From Anthopleura xanthogrammica (taxonomy: Eukaryota > Cnidaria > Anthozoa > Actiniaria > Actiniidae), in NCBI GenBank assembly GCA_964019055.1, contig OZ025214.1:12347163-12411162 (forward strand): a stretch of DNA of 64,000 bases, written 5' to 3'. Positions within the stretch are counted from its first letter, which is position 1; the number at the start of each line of letters is the position of its first letter. The notes beneath the pieces are model-generated. The model did not search any database and was not told the DNA's origin. It worked only from the letters and a program-made list of their open reading frames with translations. Positions 12,601 to 23,203 of this stretch are shown piece by piece. A program made the translations under genes and the position numbers.

Positions 12601-15600
12601 GCTTGTTGCTTGTTGCGTGTTGCTTGTTGCGTGTTGCGTGTTGCGTGTTGCGTGTTGCGTGTTGCGTGTTGCGTGTTGCACGTTGCACGTTGCTGTATAC
12701 TCATTGTATAGCAAAGCGTTTACCAACAGAGAGTGAACAGCAATAATGAACATACCTTCCTGTGATTGTAGAGAAGAAGGAACGCCAGCATGTTGGTACT
12801 CATAACAGCACTACACTGCACAGCATCTAGGGCAATCAATAAACCAATACATCCGTCAAATGCACTCTGGTAAGAAATGATGCATTCTGGTGCAAAGCTG
12901 CCATTTCATTCACCATTTAAAGACTCACCATAAATCACATGATAACCCAGAACCTTAGTCAGCGTGAAACACTTGTCCTCTCCAAAATCAGACAGTGAGA
13001 TATCAGAGACATTCCTAAGCATGGAAGATGCTGGGCTTGATGTCACTGAAGACTTTGCAACCATGGTAGAACCAAACTCTTGCATACTCGGAGAAATATC
13101 CATGTTCTCTGAGAACTCCTGTTAGCAAAGGATTCAGCATTAGCCAAAGACACATCTGGACAATACATGTAGTTTTGATATAGAGCAGTTTTTATATGAG
13201 TGGGAAACGATACAGGAAAATAAGTAGCAATTCTGTATCTTAACATAAAAGTAACTAAACTTTGTGATTGGATGAAATATAGTACTAGTCAAAGGTAAGC
13301 CAATTCAATGTTACAGCATGTTGTTCTACTGTGAATGTGGTGTAACTATTCTTATGGAAAGCCATAAGTGCTAGAACCAAGTTTCAATGCAATCAGAGCA
13401 TTTAAAAAAAAAAATAGTGAATAAATGCAGGGAAAATTGATTTACCTTAAGTGAGAATGGCTGAGAGAAGTCCACACGAATATGACCATAACTGGACCCC
13501 AGTACTTCAAAGATTCCTTTGACTGCTTCAAGAAATGTTTCTGGTCTCTTGGGTTCTCCCTGGAAATGAGATATAAAAACCTCGCATTAATATACAGAAA
13601 AAGGTAGGAGATTTTGCATAAACCTTAAAAACGGTTATATGGATGTGCCTTGTTCACTAATAAAGCACCGTTCTCAACCAAGAGTGTGTAGTGAGGTGAA
13701 AATAGAAAAAAGGAAGTTTGGAAGAGAGAGGCACAAAAAAAGTAAGATACTTACCAATAATTCCCTTGAATAATTTGTTTCAAATAACTGAAACAAGAAT
13801 ACATACCAAATTAAACAAATTCTTTTCAGGAGTCGTTAAATTTTCAACCGTTTGTTGACATCAACGATGATTAATGATTGATTAATAATATAATGATTAT
13901 TTACCTTTTCATATGAGATATTTACTGGAACAATAAGAACATCTGGTACAACACCTTCAAGACAAAAATACAAGAAATTACTTATTTATTAATTTTAGAA
14001 AATATTTAATTTGGAATATTTCATACCCTCCTCAGACCCTCCCCATCCCTTGAAAGATTGATTCCAACTCCATTGGGGAGGTGTGGATATTTTCTGATAT
14101 TATACGATAAATTATACCCTCCTCAGACCCTCCCCAACCCTTGGAAATTCCAATCCTCTCCATGGGGAAGGTATGGATACAATATACATACCCTTCTCAG
14201 ATCCTCCCCACTCTTCCCAACATTCCAAATACACCCACTTTTTGCAATAGATATACAGACTCAGGTACAAACCTTCTAAAACAGCATTCACTACAATTGA
14301 TAGGAGACCTGACTTGGGTACCATTGCTTTACCAGTACGTGATCTGCTACCCTCTACAGGTCATATCAAAAAAAAATGATAATTATGTGGACTCTGTTCA
14401 TTTAAACTTGATGTTATATTAGGAAATACTGTATGCTAGTGGATTATAATGTCATGCTGAACCTTCACTAACTCCCATCCTCTACCCAATGGCCAGGAAA
14501 TTTCATCCCGGTTACCAATCAATTCATACATTAGACTTGCCATTAAAGTCGACCACACTACTTTTTCATACGTGTGAGCCCGGATGTGCAAGTGACGCAG
14601 TGAGCGACAGAGTTGTGAGTTTCTTGAGAGATAGAGAAACTGACTTTGAGAAAGTCTAGATATTCAATCATTCATATATTGCTGTAATTGAAACTTCTCC
14701 ACAACGGCCACCTCTCTACAATGGCCAACATTTTGTTCCGATGGTGGCTGTTGTGTAGAGGTTCGGCTGTAGATGTAACTCACCTATAAACATCTCAAGG
14801 TACTGTTCATTGATGAGTAACTGCTGAATATACTATAATTGACAAGGGAAAAAAGTAATTACGCACTGCATACAGTAGAACCTTAGCACCATATTATCCT
14901 AGGAAAACCAACCTGAAGGAAAATACTGAGTGTCATTTAAAGGAAACTTCAACCAGGGGACAAGTAGCCAAAAATAAACACCCTAAATGTTCTCCAATTG
15001 GGATGCTCGTCACACATTTTTAGGGTTCCAGATCTGCGATTTGGTACCTCTAAGGGTGTCACAAATCTAAAAGGACCACCAGAGAATAAGCTGAAGTAAC
15101 TGTTAGAGTGTTTGTCAGGAAATAAGATACCCGAGATTTGATAATGACAGCCGGAATGACAGTTGTAATTTAGGGTATTCAGTTCATCATCTGACAGCCT
15201 GTTAGCACTCATCGATTAATGAGTATGCATTTTACATTGTACAATTGCTAATGAGCATTTGGTACCTTTTAGGGGTAAAAAGTATCAGTTACCACGCCCA
15301 CCTGGACAGGACTCCTCTTCCTTTTAGGGGTCATTTTCAAACTTCCAACAAGCATCCTTGCCCTTTGATATATTGGGCTCTGACACACAGTCTGACAAAC
15401 ACTTGGAAAATCTTCAATTTAAAGTTTTTTCACATAAATATAATTATACAGCTGTAAATGAAAGCTCCTAAAAATGTCTTATTTCTGTAAGTTGCCACTT
15501 ACTTCTTGTAAGGTACATTTGTACAAATCATCTTTACCACTGGTGTGGTCTAGTTTCCTCTTGATAAAAAATCCACCAAGATGTCTCATCAACCAGCTGG

Positions 15601-18600
15601 ATGGGCAAAAATACAGTTAAATACCAAATGAAAATATAGTAAAGTAATGGAAGTAAATGGAAGAATGGGATGAATGAATGAATGAATAAACACGAACAAA
15701 TGATGGAATAAAAAATGTTTATAGGGAGGGATGAGATGAATGGAAAAAGAGAGTGTATACCTTGTTGTTTTGTGAGGGTATAACTGACATATAAAGCATG
15801 GAAGTTTCTTTCCAATTTAGCCTTCAATTCCTGATCAAAATGGAGTTTGGAAGTTGATTTTTGTGGAGGGAGAAACCAACAAACAACTCTACTCTCATAC
15901 AACACCAAACCTGGAAGGACTTGAACGCAGGTCCCCCAGGCTTTTTGCAAGGAGGGAGGAATAGAAAAATGGAAGGGTGAAAGAATGATAAGAATTTTTT
16001 TAGGAAATGAAATTATAATTGATATACAAAGAAAGAAAGAAAATTCATAAAAAATTACCAACCTGAACAGAAACATGTTTCCTAAGTTATCTGAAAGAAA
16101 TTAGAAATAAGTTATTGTAAGTTATAATTATATTAACTACTTCTTGTTTACCATGATGATTAAATGAATAAAGAAAGGAGAAATGGAAAGGGGATAAAAC
16201 AAGAATAATTCAAGATTGCTGGAGTCACCATGATATAAGTGAAAAAAATGGGAAGAAATGAAAAATGGAAATTGAATAAAACAAGAAGTATTGACAGGGC
16301 ATATTAGTGAAAAAAGGGATAAAATGAAAAATGGGAATAAAATGAAAGAAGAAAATCATAACTATTCCAAGTTTCATCATGATAATTATAGAATATTAAG
16401 TGAAAAGAAAAGGGAAAATGTAAGAATGAAAATGAAATGGAATGGAACAAGAAATACCAAAGATCAAACACATCCAGATAATAAAAAAAAGTAAAAATAC
16501 TTGCCTCCCGCAGCGACATGTGGTGACTTTATATCACAAGTAAGTAGGACATATGTCACTAGTATGTAATCAAGATGACTCTTGTGAAGAGGCAGAAACA
16601 CTAGAGGTTTATTCTCCTGAAGACAAAACAGAGACAGGATGTCAGTAGAGTAATATGAGGGAGAGAGGAAAATCCTTTGCACAAGGGAATGACAGAATGA
16701 AAAGGGTCAACAATAGGTTTGGCGGGATATGGGATTGGCCTTATTTTGAAGGTGGGATTCAGGTTGCAAGCTACAGTAATAACTGAGCTGGAAGCAGGAT
16801 TCCTCTAACTTAAAGGCGCTTTCCATTGAGTCAGAACTGGCCGGCCAGACCAGTCCATTCATAAAGAGAATTCTGTTATACTATTCAGCCAGATCGAGAA
16901 ACTCCTAAATTGTATCCCCTATTCTGATGGAATGTATATAAAAAATTAGGGAAAACTCTCGAGAAAATGGCCTCCTCCTTATATATTGACCAGTCAGTTC
17001 AGACTAATGAAAAGTGCCTCTTAGAGATCAGGGGCAATTGCACAACTTTTCCAGCCCTTCATCTTTAACAAAACTCTAACTAAATCAAATAATGTACCTG
17101 AGCAGCCTGTTGTACCATCTCTATTTGTCCCCTGTGTAGCTGGATACTGGTCAGCAGTCTCCCAAACAACTTGAACAGAAACCAGCCTGTAAACCTGGAA
17201 AAAATAATAGAATAATCTATCAATAATGAAGAATGAAGAATTAGACTACTAGTAAGAGTATATAGTTAATTCAATTAACATTTGATGCTGGAAAAAAAGC
17301 CTAAAGCTTTGAGAGCAGAATCGTGAGAATTTTATTTCACCGTGGCATTATACACCAGTTTGCATTCGATGCAAACCACTGTTTTTGAAGACCACAGACT
17401 CATTTGCACAGGCTTAGCCTCGTTTATAAGCCAGCTATTCACTGACACCATTAAACACCCAAGGGATTTCAAAACATTGGTATTATCAGGGACCGTGGAG
17501 TGTAATTTTGATTGGGGGGGCTAACGACCACCAAATACTGAAAGACCTAGGGGGTTTGGGGCCATGCTCCCATTATTGGGGGGGCTACAGCCCCCCCTGC
17601 TCCGTGGTCCCTGATTATTCAACTTGCACATTCTTTACATCACAGTTGACTTTTGCAAACCATTAGCAACAGCCAACTGTAATGTAAAGAATGTGCAAGT
17701 TGAATAATACGAAACCCACTTTTAATGGTGTCTTGGAACAGCTGACTTATAAACAAGGCTAACCCTGTGTGAATGAGTCTGTGGTCTTCAAAAACAGCTG
17801 TGTGCATCGAATGCGAAACTGGTGTATTACAATAAGAAACTCACTCACTGTATGCCTGCAAATTCTATGACTTGGATATCTATTCCTTAATTCTTAGACA
17901 GCCAACAGTGACGTTTGTTGGTAAACAAAAGATAAATGATAGGCTTTAGAATTTTTCAGTGACAATGCTCTATCACTCTCCCCTTGTTTCTTGGTATTAT
18001 CATTAACTATTGGTAATAATATAATAATATAATACCTGATCAATTTCCTGTAAATTCCAGCTGCCATTCTATTGATGATCGCATTTGCTTTCTTTGTTAA
18101 AGAGGTTATCTGCTGCTGTCTTTCTTTGTCCAGTGACTGCAACTCTTTTTCAGTTACTAAAACATTAAAGTCATGAATTGAGGTTTTTCACTGTGACGTC
18201 ATGTAATCCAAAAAAGAAATTTTTTGTTCCATCAGGAAAAGAAGTTCACAATCAAATTTGTCATGTAGATATTAGTAAAATTGCAAAGTTTCGTGAAGAT
18301 TGTCCATAATCCAGAGAATGTATGAATTTTTGAATTTGGCAACTTTTACAAAGAAACGTCACATGAATAACCTCAATACAGTGCAAGTAGGGGAATCAAG
18401 TAGTGGGGTAAGAGTTGTGCACCCCTCTCTCACCTCTGGGGTCTCAGGTTCAATTCCTGGACTCGCCATCTTGTGAGTAAAGTTTCTTAGCTAGGTCTCT
18501 CACTTGATTCTTAGGTTTTTTCCCAGGTTCCCCAGTTTTTCTCCCTCCGAAAAACCTAACAATCCTATCTGTAAATTACAGTAGATCAGCCTTAGATCAG

Positions 18601-21600
18601 CCCAGAGGCTGTTTCAGGGTTCAATAAAAAGGCCAAATACATCTTTTTCTTAATTAATTTATAAACACAGAAAGCACAGTAGGTGTAGCAACAAGTGCAA
18701 TCCCCTCGCACCAATGCAACCAAGCTTCAATTCTTGGACTCGGTGTCGTTTGTGAGTTGAGTTACTTCTTGGTTCTCTCCTGTGCTTCAAGGGTTTTTCT
18801 ACATACAGTTAAGAAAAATTATGCAGGAAAAAATAATTACTTTGTGTCACACTGCTTCCATTTGTTGATTCTTGAAATACTGTGTTCATAATACAATTCT
18901 GAACCCTGTGAATGGGAAAAAATCATTTCATCAAAAAGCATTCAATATAAAAAATTTGTGTTTATTTTTTGCTGAAAAAACTAATTATTTTCAGAGTTAA
19001 AAAAATGTTTATCCTGACAAATATTTAAGAGGATAATATAGTAATTGTAATAATTTAGAAAGGGTAACATACGTCAGTCACAACTTGCAGTAGAACTGAA
19101 AAACTGTTGGTATTTGCGAATCAATCAATCAATCAATCAATCTTTATTTCATACCAAATAGTTTACAAAGTAATAATAATATAATAGTACACACTGCTTT
19201 TGTGGTACATGCCAGCTATAATAGCTTTGGACTTGTCGAGACAGCTGGCATATTCCTAGTTATTTCAACAATTTAAGTCATGGCAGTTGGAAGAAGGCAA
19301 ATGTTTTAACATTAAAATGAGGCTAAACCTGCATAAATGAATATGCAGTCAGGTAACACAGTGGTATTGTACGAACTGGAAAAAGGTCTACTATGCTAGC
19401 TGACTTCAAATGGTACAAGACAATCCTGGATGTAACATGGAAGTTATCTCTAGTCCTACCTTTCTGAATTCACTAATGATTTCTTGACGTCAGGGAAGTC
19501 ATGACTAACATCACAATTCCAAATGAAAATCAGGTGACAGAAAGTTCTTCTAAAAAGATTCTGTCTATCAGATAAAATAGACTAATTAATACAAAGAATG
19601 TTAACTTAATTTTGATTTCAGGAGTAAGACATGAGGGAGGGAGGTAGAAAAGAAGATAGAAAGGAAAGAAGGGATGTATGAAGGAAGGAAGGAAGGAAAG
19701 AAAAGGAAAGGGAAGGAAAGGAAAGGAAAGGAAAGGAAAGGAAAGGAAAGGAAAGGAAAGGAAAGGAAAGGAAAGGAAAGGAAAGGAAAGGAAAGGAAAG
19801 GAAAGGAAAGGAAATAAGGAAAGGAAAGGAAAGGAAAGGAAAGGAAAGGAAATAAGGAAAGGAAAGGAAAGGAAAGGAAAGGAAAGGAAAGGAAAGGAAA
19901 GGAAAGGAAAGGAAAGGAAAGGAAAGGAAAGGAAAGCAAAGGAAAGCAAAGGAAAGCAAAGGAAAGCAAAGGAAAGCAAAGGAAAGCAAAGGAAAGCAAA
20001 GGAAAGCAAAGGAAAGCAAAGGAAAGCAAAGGAAAGCAAAGGAAAGCAAAGGAAAGCAAAGGAAAGCAAAGGAAAGCAAAGGAAAGCAAAGGAAAGCAAA
20101 GGAAAGCAAAGGAAAGCAAAGGAAAGGAAAGGAAAGGAAAGGAAAGCAAAGCAAAGCAAAGCAAAGCAAAGGAAAGCAAAGCAAAGCAAAGGAAAGGAGG
20201 GAGGGAGGAAGGGAAAAAAAAGAAACTAAGGAAAGAAGGGAGGGAGGAAGGAAGCAAGGAAGGGAGGGAGGGAAGGAGGGAGAAAAAAAGTGAGAAAGTT
20301 AGGAAGAGAAGGAATTAAGGGTGAGAGGAAGGAAATGAAATAATAAAACAAGAATTCAGGAAGTCAGGAGAAAAGAAAAGACAGGATTGGAAAAAAAGGG
20401 AGGCAAGAAAAGAACCAAGGTACAGTAAGTCAATCTAAAATTAATGGTGCAGCTAGTCGGCACTATATTTAACCAAAGACAACACTTACTTGCTATATAC
20501 AGCAATATTTAAAATGTTATGTATCCCTCTGCTAGGTATTCTGTCATGGTACAATAACTGCAAAATCAATAAAAAACTCTGTGTCATTACAATATCCTTC
20601 TGTTACAGTGTGTATAACTGATACTTCATTTGTATTGACAAGGGCTTCCTAAATATTGATTGGCACCCACAACACAATGCCGAAGGACCCAAGTGCATCT
20701 CAGGACTCACTTCACTTGTGTTGACAAGGGCTTCCTAAATATTGATTAGCACCCACAACACAATGCTGGGGACCCAAATTTGGGCAGTTATGGGTCCCAC
20801 ATTGAAAAATACTAGCAAGATCCCTGATATAAGTAAGGTGTCTTGTACCTGTGAGCTGTCAGAGCAGCATGTTTTACAGCCTTTCCCCATGAATGGTCTT
20901 TCTCTATTAAACTCTCCAGGAATTATTGCAGGTGGTACTTGGAACTTTCTGTCCACAGTAAGAATTGGCTCAAAATCATCCTGTTGATAAAATAAGTTCT
21001 CTGTTGATGTGCCTTGTTGTCATACGACCAATAATGGCAACTGACATTATAGTAAAATAGAGCCATGTTCGAACAAGCTGTGACATTGTATAGACCCCTT
21101 GCAGCACGTCGGAATGCAGCTCAATTTGCAGGACAAAACAATAGGTTCCAATTCTCAGGAGACTGCAATTCTTTTATTTTGTGCTCCAAAACGAGCTGCG
21201 TTAACATCACGTGAAAGGGGTCTATTGTATCAGATTGTTTTAAGAAGGGTCCTTGACTGAGATTTTTCATGGCAAGCCCATATTATTTTAAGAGCAGGAA
21301 CAATGCATTTTTTTGCAGATATGCATGACAAGAGAATTTATTTCCGAATGTAGCAAATTTCTATTTTTTGTTTTTGTTTTGCCCTCTAGCATGGCTGCCG
21401 TGGAAAAGCTTTATTATTAAAGTTTTTACCTTCTGTTTTCGTCTTTTGGATCTTGCAGGTCGTCTTGTTGCACCTTGTGGATAATAACCATATTTTCTTA
21501 CCCAATCAACTCCTCCTTCATTCCTTCCTGACTGCATTCCATTACTAACTGACGAGCCTGCAGCGTATTTCCCTCCTGCACTCTTCTTCTCCCACTTCTT

Positions 21601-21639
21601 GTAAACATCTTCGATTTTTTTCATACACTCTGAGTCCAT
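6651..21639 (-). CDS. GPAM: Glycerol-3-phosphate acyltransferase, mitochondrial type, 27 exons
   Basis: The enzyme acylates glycerol-3-phosphate at sn-1, the first step of glycerolipid synthesis, at the outer mitochondrial membrane. Exons from 5' to 3' (high to low): 21430-21639, 20849-20980, 20490-20557, 19460-19549, 18841-18905, 18036-18156, 17098-17194, 16505-16616, 16063-16090, 15503-15596, 14784-14832, 14273-14353, 13905-13954, 13755-13787, 13446-13559, 12929-13118, 12756-12826, 12294-12361, 11918-12074, 11393-11426, 10449-10531, 9847-9906, 9349-9471, 8972-9049, 8547-8670, 7828-7896, 6651-6829. They join in frame to 859 aa; human GPAM is 828. Motif I is HKSHLD (H-X4-D, exon 8), motif II GGFFIKRKLD (exon 10), motif III EGSRSRTGK (exons 11-12), motif IV IVPVNISYEK (exon 13). 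Hydrophobic VLCVFALEAVVACSICAVA (exons 20-21) fits a membrane segment. The C-terminus (YRNAIRIFKE...LISSIGQF) aligns with the human end. Intron 8 needs a GC donor (GGAG/GCAAGT). GPAT2 is the vertebrate paralog and cannot be fully excluded. Confidence 0.92.
6856..7071. mobile_element. Fold-back element in the last GPAM intron
   Basis: Arms of about 90 bp are inverted around a spacer of about 30 bp. The outermost 19 bp are perfect: ATAGTCCCCTTCACAGTTC on the left and its reverse complement on the right. Further inside, AAGGTAGCC, TGCCTTTGCAT and AATGATAGATA are mirrored with mismatches. It sits 27 bp upstream, in gene direction, of the last GPAM exon. Confidence 0.75.
7479..7770. mobile_element. 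Heptamer-repeat MITE, copy 2
   Basis: The termini are TACAGCTATTTCAAAATACG and the inverted CGTTTTTTGAAATAGCTGTA. Both ends are followed by a 7-bp tandem repeat, GAATACC/GAATACT on the left and its complement (AGTATTC) on the right. The inner core CATTTCGGTCTTGGAATGC is mirrored as GCATTCCAAGACC. It lies in the GPAM intron between exons 26 and 27, ending 58 bp from exon 26. Confidence 0.8.
8686..8714. repeat. Poly(T) tract and pyrimidine-rich intron
   Basis: A T homopolymer of about 28 bases is followed to about 8940 by a CCTT/TTTC-rich stretch. It lies in the GPAM intron between exons 24 and 25, immediately upstream (in gene direction downstream) of an exon boundary, and makes spurious open frames. 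Confidence 0.9.
9988..10158. mobile_element. GGGCGTAATGTTTTC-type MITE, copy 1
   Basis: It begins GGGCGTAATGTTTTC and ends GAAAACATTACGCCC. The next inner segments AGACCACATGTCATTCTC and GATAATGACACGTGGTCT also mirror each other. The element is about 171 bp and lies in a GPAM intron (between exons 21 and 22). A second copy is at 39630-39871. Confidence 0.8.
10983..11241. mobile_element. Inverted-repeat MITE in a GPAM intron
   Basis: The left end AATAGCCCACTTTCGATATT is mirrored by AATATTGAAAGTGGGCTATT on the right, and TGGTTGAGTAATCACGCAC by GTGCGTGATCACTCAACCA. The element is about 259 bp. Open frames within it are not genes. Confidence 0.75.
12522..12697. mobile_element. Heptamer-repeat MITE, copy 3
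   Basis: It starts TACAGCTATTTCAAAAAAGG like copies 1 and 2 and ends GCTGTA. Between them is a run of at least 14 heptamers of the form GTTGCTT or GTTGCGT, ordered as a block of GTTGCTT followed by a block of GTTGCGT. The right terminal repeat is reduced to its outer bases. It sits in the GPAM intron between exons 17 and 18. Confidence 0.7.
14020..14220. repeat. Imperfect tandem repeat of a CCTCAGACCCTCCCC unit
   Basis: The motif ACCCTCCTCAGACCCTCCCC appears at about 14026 and 14116, with a weaker third copy near 14190, each followed by a GGGGA(A)GGT(A/G)TGGAT motif. The period is about 85-90 bp. It lies in a GPAM intron. Confidence 0.6.
17347..17830. mobile_element. Fold-back element carrying a nested insertion
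   Basis: Left arm (from ATTATACACCAGTTTGCATT, with GACCACAGACTCATTTGCAC and GCCTCGTTTATAAGCCAGC) and right arm (ending GAAACTGGTGTATTA, with GTGTGAATGAGTCTGTGGTC) are imperfect inverted repeats of about 130 bp. It lies in GPAM intron 6. The arms share the ACTCATTTACGCAGGGTTA-like motif with the element at 33826-34076. Confidence 0.75.
17487..17613. mobile_element. Small hAT-like element nested in the fold-back element
   Basis: It begins CAGGGACCGTGGAG and ends CTCCGTGGTCCCTG, and is flanked by ATTAT on both sides (17482-17486 and 17614-17618). It interrupts the otherwise mirrored GTATTATTCAAC sequence of the host arm. The CAGGG terminus is typical of hAT MITEs, but a 5-bp duplication is shorter than the usual 8 bp. 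Confidence 0.7.
18180..18374. mobile_element. GAGGTTTTTCACTGTGACG-type MITE, monomer
   Basis: The ends are GAGGTTTTTCACTGTGACGT and the inverted ACGTCACATGAATAACCTC. The interior (AATTGCAAAGTTTCGTGAAG, TCCATAATCCAGAGAATG) recurs twice, in opposite orientations, in the fold-back element at 28486-28891. It lies in the GPAM intron between exons 5 and 6. Confidence 0.75.
18376..18650 (+). mobile_element. tRNA-derived SINE, copy 1
   Basis: An A-box-like TAGTGGGGTAAGAG (about 18401-18414) and a B-box-like GGTTCAATTCC (about 18448-18458) are spaced as in a tRNA gene. A tail follows with CTCACTTGATTCTTAGG, CCCAGGTTCCCCAGTTTTTC and a final AATAAAAAGGCC. It is not a functional tRNA gene because the arms do not fold into a cloverleaf with a clear anticodon. 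Confidence 0.6.
18668..18805 (+). mobile_element. tRNA-derived SINE, copy 2 (degenerate)
   Basis: This resembles the neighbouring SINE: a degenerate B box (CTTCAATTCTTGG), then TTTGTGAGTTGAGTTACTTC and GGTTCTCTCCTGTGC. The A box is weak. It is in the same GPAM intron. Confidence 0.5.
19693..20190. repeat. (GGAAA)n and (GGAAAGCAAA)n satellite
   Basis: The first half is a pentamer array of GGAAA with two GGAAATAA interruptions. From about 19931 it turns into a homogeneous decamer array GGAAAGCAAA of about 19 copies, then mixed GCAAA and GGAAA units. It fills part of GPAM intron 3. Long open frames of 180-220 codons on both strands come only from the 5- and 10-bp period. Confidence 0.97.
21090..21225. 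mobile_element. ATAGACCCCTT-type MITE, copy 1
   Basis: It starts TATAGACCCCTTGCAGCACG and ends ACGTGAAAGGGGTCTAT. Inside, GCAGCTCAATTTGCAGGAC is mirrored by the GTGCTCCAAAACGAGCTGC stretch. It lies in the GPAM intron 1. Related copies are at 39467-39592 and 43281-43507. Confidence 0.75.
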
Positions 21640-22018
21640 TTTTTGCAGAAATTTGAGTGTAAAGTTGTGATGAAAGTTCGGGAAAAAACCCGCAAAAAGA
21701 GATCAAATTCTTGAATTTTTGCCTCCCTTGAGGCGTCAGAAGTAAAGAGAGGAGTGTACTGAGCCAAAGCAATGCTTATTTTTTCTAGAGAGTTTCATAA
21801 GAAAATGATTTCATTCAATTCAAGAAAAAATTTAAAAACCACATGTCACCCGCCATCTTGGATTTGAATCAACTGGACGCGAAAGCCTGAAAACTAAGAT
21901 CCGATCAAATGTCGAAGATTTCCGATAACTGCGCGAGAAAGGTACGGAAGATTCCGAGCATGTGAAAATGAAAAGATACAAAGATAACCAAGTGAGACCA
22001 AGCTAGGTTCTTGGGGGA
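21640..22018. other. GPAM 5' UTR and promoter region
   Basis: Sequence upstream of the GPAM start codon (ATG complement at 21637-21639). The motif CCGCCATCTTGGATT at about 21850-21864 is a YY1-like promoter motif (CCATCTTG), suggestive of a TATA-less promoter on this strand. The transcription start is not identifiable by eye. Confidence 0.4.
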
Positions 22019-22076
22019 AGGGGGGGGGGGGGGGGGGGGGATCTAGAAAAACGAAAAATTGGGGGGGGGGGGGGGG
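22019..22076. repeat. Two poly(G) tracts
   Basis: Two G homopolymers of roughly 20 and 17 bases flank the sequence ATCTAGAAAAACGAAAAATT. This is a homopolymer repeat with potential for G-quadruplex formation. Confidence 0.9.
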
Positions 22077-22710
22077 GAATGTGTCATAGGGTTGAATGTA
22101 TGACGTCATTTACGCACAATGTAGATGCTTAAAAATATTGATAATTTTTATCCGGCACTTTTGACTGTGAAGATAATATGTTGCTTAACGACTATTGGGG
22201 CCATATATATAAGTTTAACCAAGTTTCAAGTAATCTCCAATTTTCATAGATTTTCATCCAAGTGCTCCTTTATTTTAAGCGAGCTGGCCAGCGAGCGACA
22301 CTGAGCTTGGTTTCTCTATGCTTTTGGCTAATACCGAGTCCAGTCAAACCTACAACCAGTTTATATTAGTTATTCAACTAATGCATTAGCATTAAATTAT
22401 TATTTAGATTTGTAACTTAATTTACAATTTTATGAATGACGAAGCAGAATTTTGAATTTCTCGCAAGAGCCAGCTGTACTCTTCCTCATTTCCATTATTT
22501 ATTTTTCTATACATTTAAGAACTGATACATCAATCCCAATGAGATCCAACTATAGGACACGAAGTCCTTTACATATTCTTGTCAAAAAGCAACTATAAGT
22601 AACATTAAATAACTGGATAAGGAAAACTAACTAAGCAAAACTGAGTTAATATGCGGTGGTTATCTGAGAAAAAACGACTAGCCAATCAGATTGCGAATCG
22701 TTTTTCGAGA
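22077..22710. other. Intergenic, no gene recognised
   Basis: AT-rich sequence between GPAM and the duplicated exon-like unit. A piece near 22130-22270 (TTTATCCGGCACTTTTGACTG) resembles 9180-9300 inside a GPAM intron, so it is an unnamed dispersed repeat. Confidence 0.4.
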
Positions 22711-23001
22711 AAAAAAAGATTCAATCCCATGCATCTTTGCGCGTCCAATCCTTGATGAGCAGGGAAGAAAACAAAATGGCGGACAAGGAAAATGCAAGGA
22801 GAAGTGCCATTAATCCGAGGATTTTAAGCTTTAAAGTGTTTCAAAGGAGGCAGACAAAAAAAAGATTCAACCCCATGCATCTTTGCGCGTCCAATCCTTG
22901 ATGAGCAGGGAAGAAAACAAAATGGCGGACTAGGAAAATGCAAGGAGAAGTGCCATTAATCCGAGGATTTTAAGCTTTAAAATGTTTCAAAGGAGGCAGA
23001 T
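22711..23001 (+). repeat. Tandem duplication of a 146-bp exon-like unit
   Basis: Two direct copies with a period of 146 bp (GATTCAA at 22718 and 22864). Each contains a good start context, AACAAAATGGCGGAC. In copy 1 the frame reads MADKENARRSAINPRI. In copy 2 the fourth codon is TAG. After copy 2 the same frame continues open, rich in Arg and Lys, to AGCTTGGTAAGA near 23130, which looks like a splice donor. This could be the first exon of a gene or transposon reading rightwards, or a repeat without function; no homolog was recognised. Confidence 0.5.
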
Positions 23002-23203
23002 ACGCACAAAAAAGGAGTCACGAAAAGTAGAGGTACGGGCAAAACAAACACAGAGGTCGAGGCTAAACGAGCCACGAGTTCTGAACCCTAGAACTGGAAT
23101 AAAAAACCAGGTGCATCCTGGTGTAGCTTGGTAAGAAAAAATGTAATTCGTCCTGCCTCATATGGTATGAAAGTGTTAACACTTTAGGATTAAATTTAAT
23201 GTC

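Noticed and set aside
12488..12753. Cys/Leu/Val-rich frames (VACCVLRVACC)
   Set aside because: They come from the GTTGCTT/GTTGCGT heptamer array inside a MITE.
19530..20257. Overlapping open frames of 180-220 codons on both strands
   Set aside because: They are produced by the 5- and 10-bp satellite; the sequence is pure repeat within a GPAM intron.
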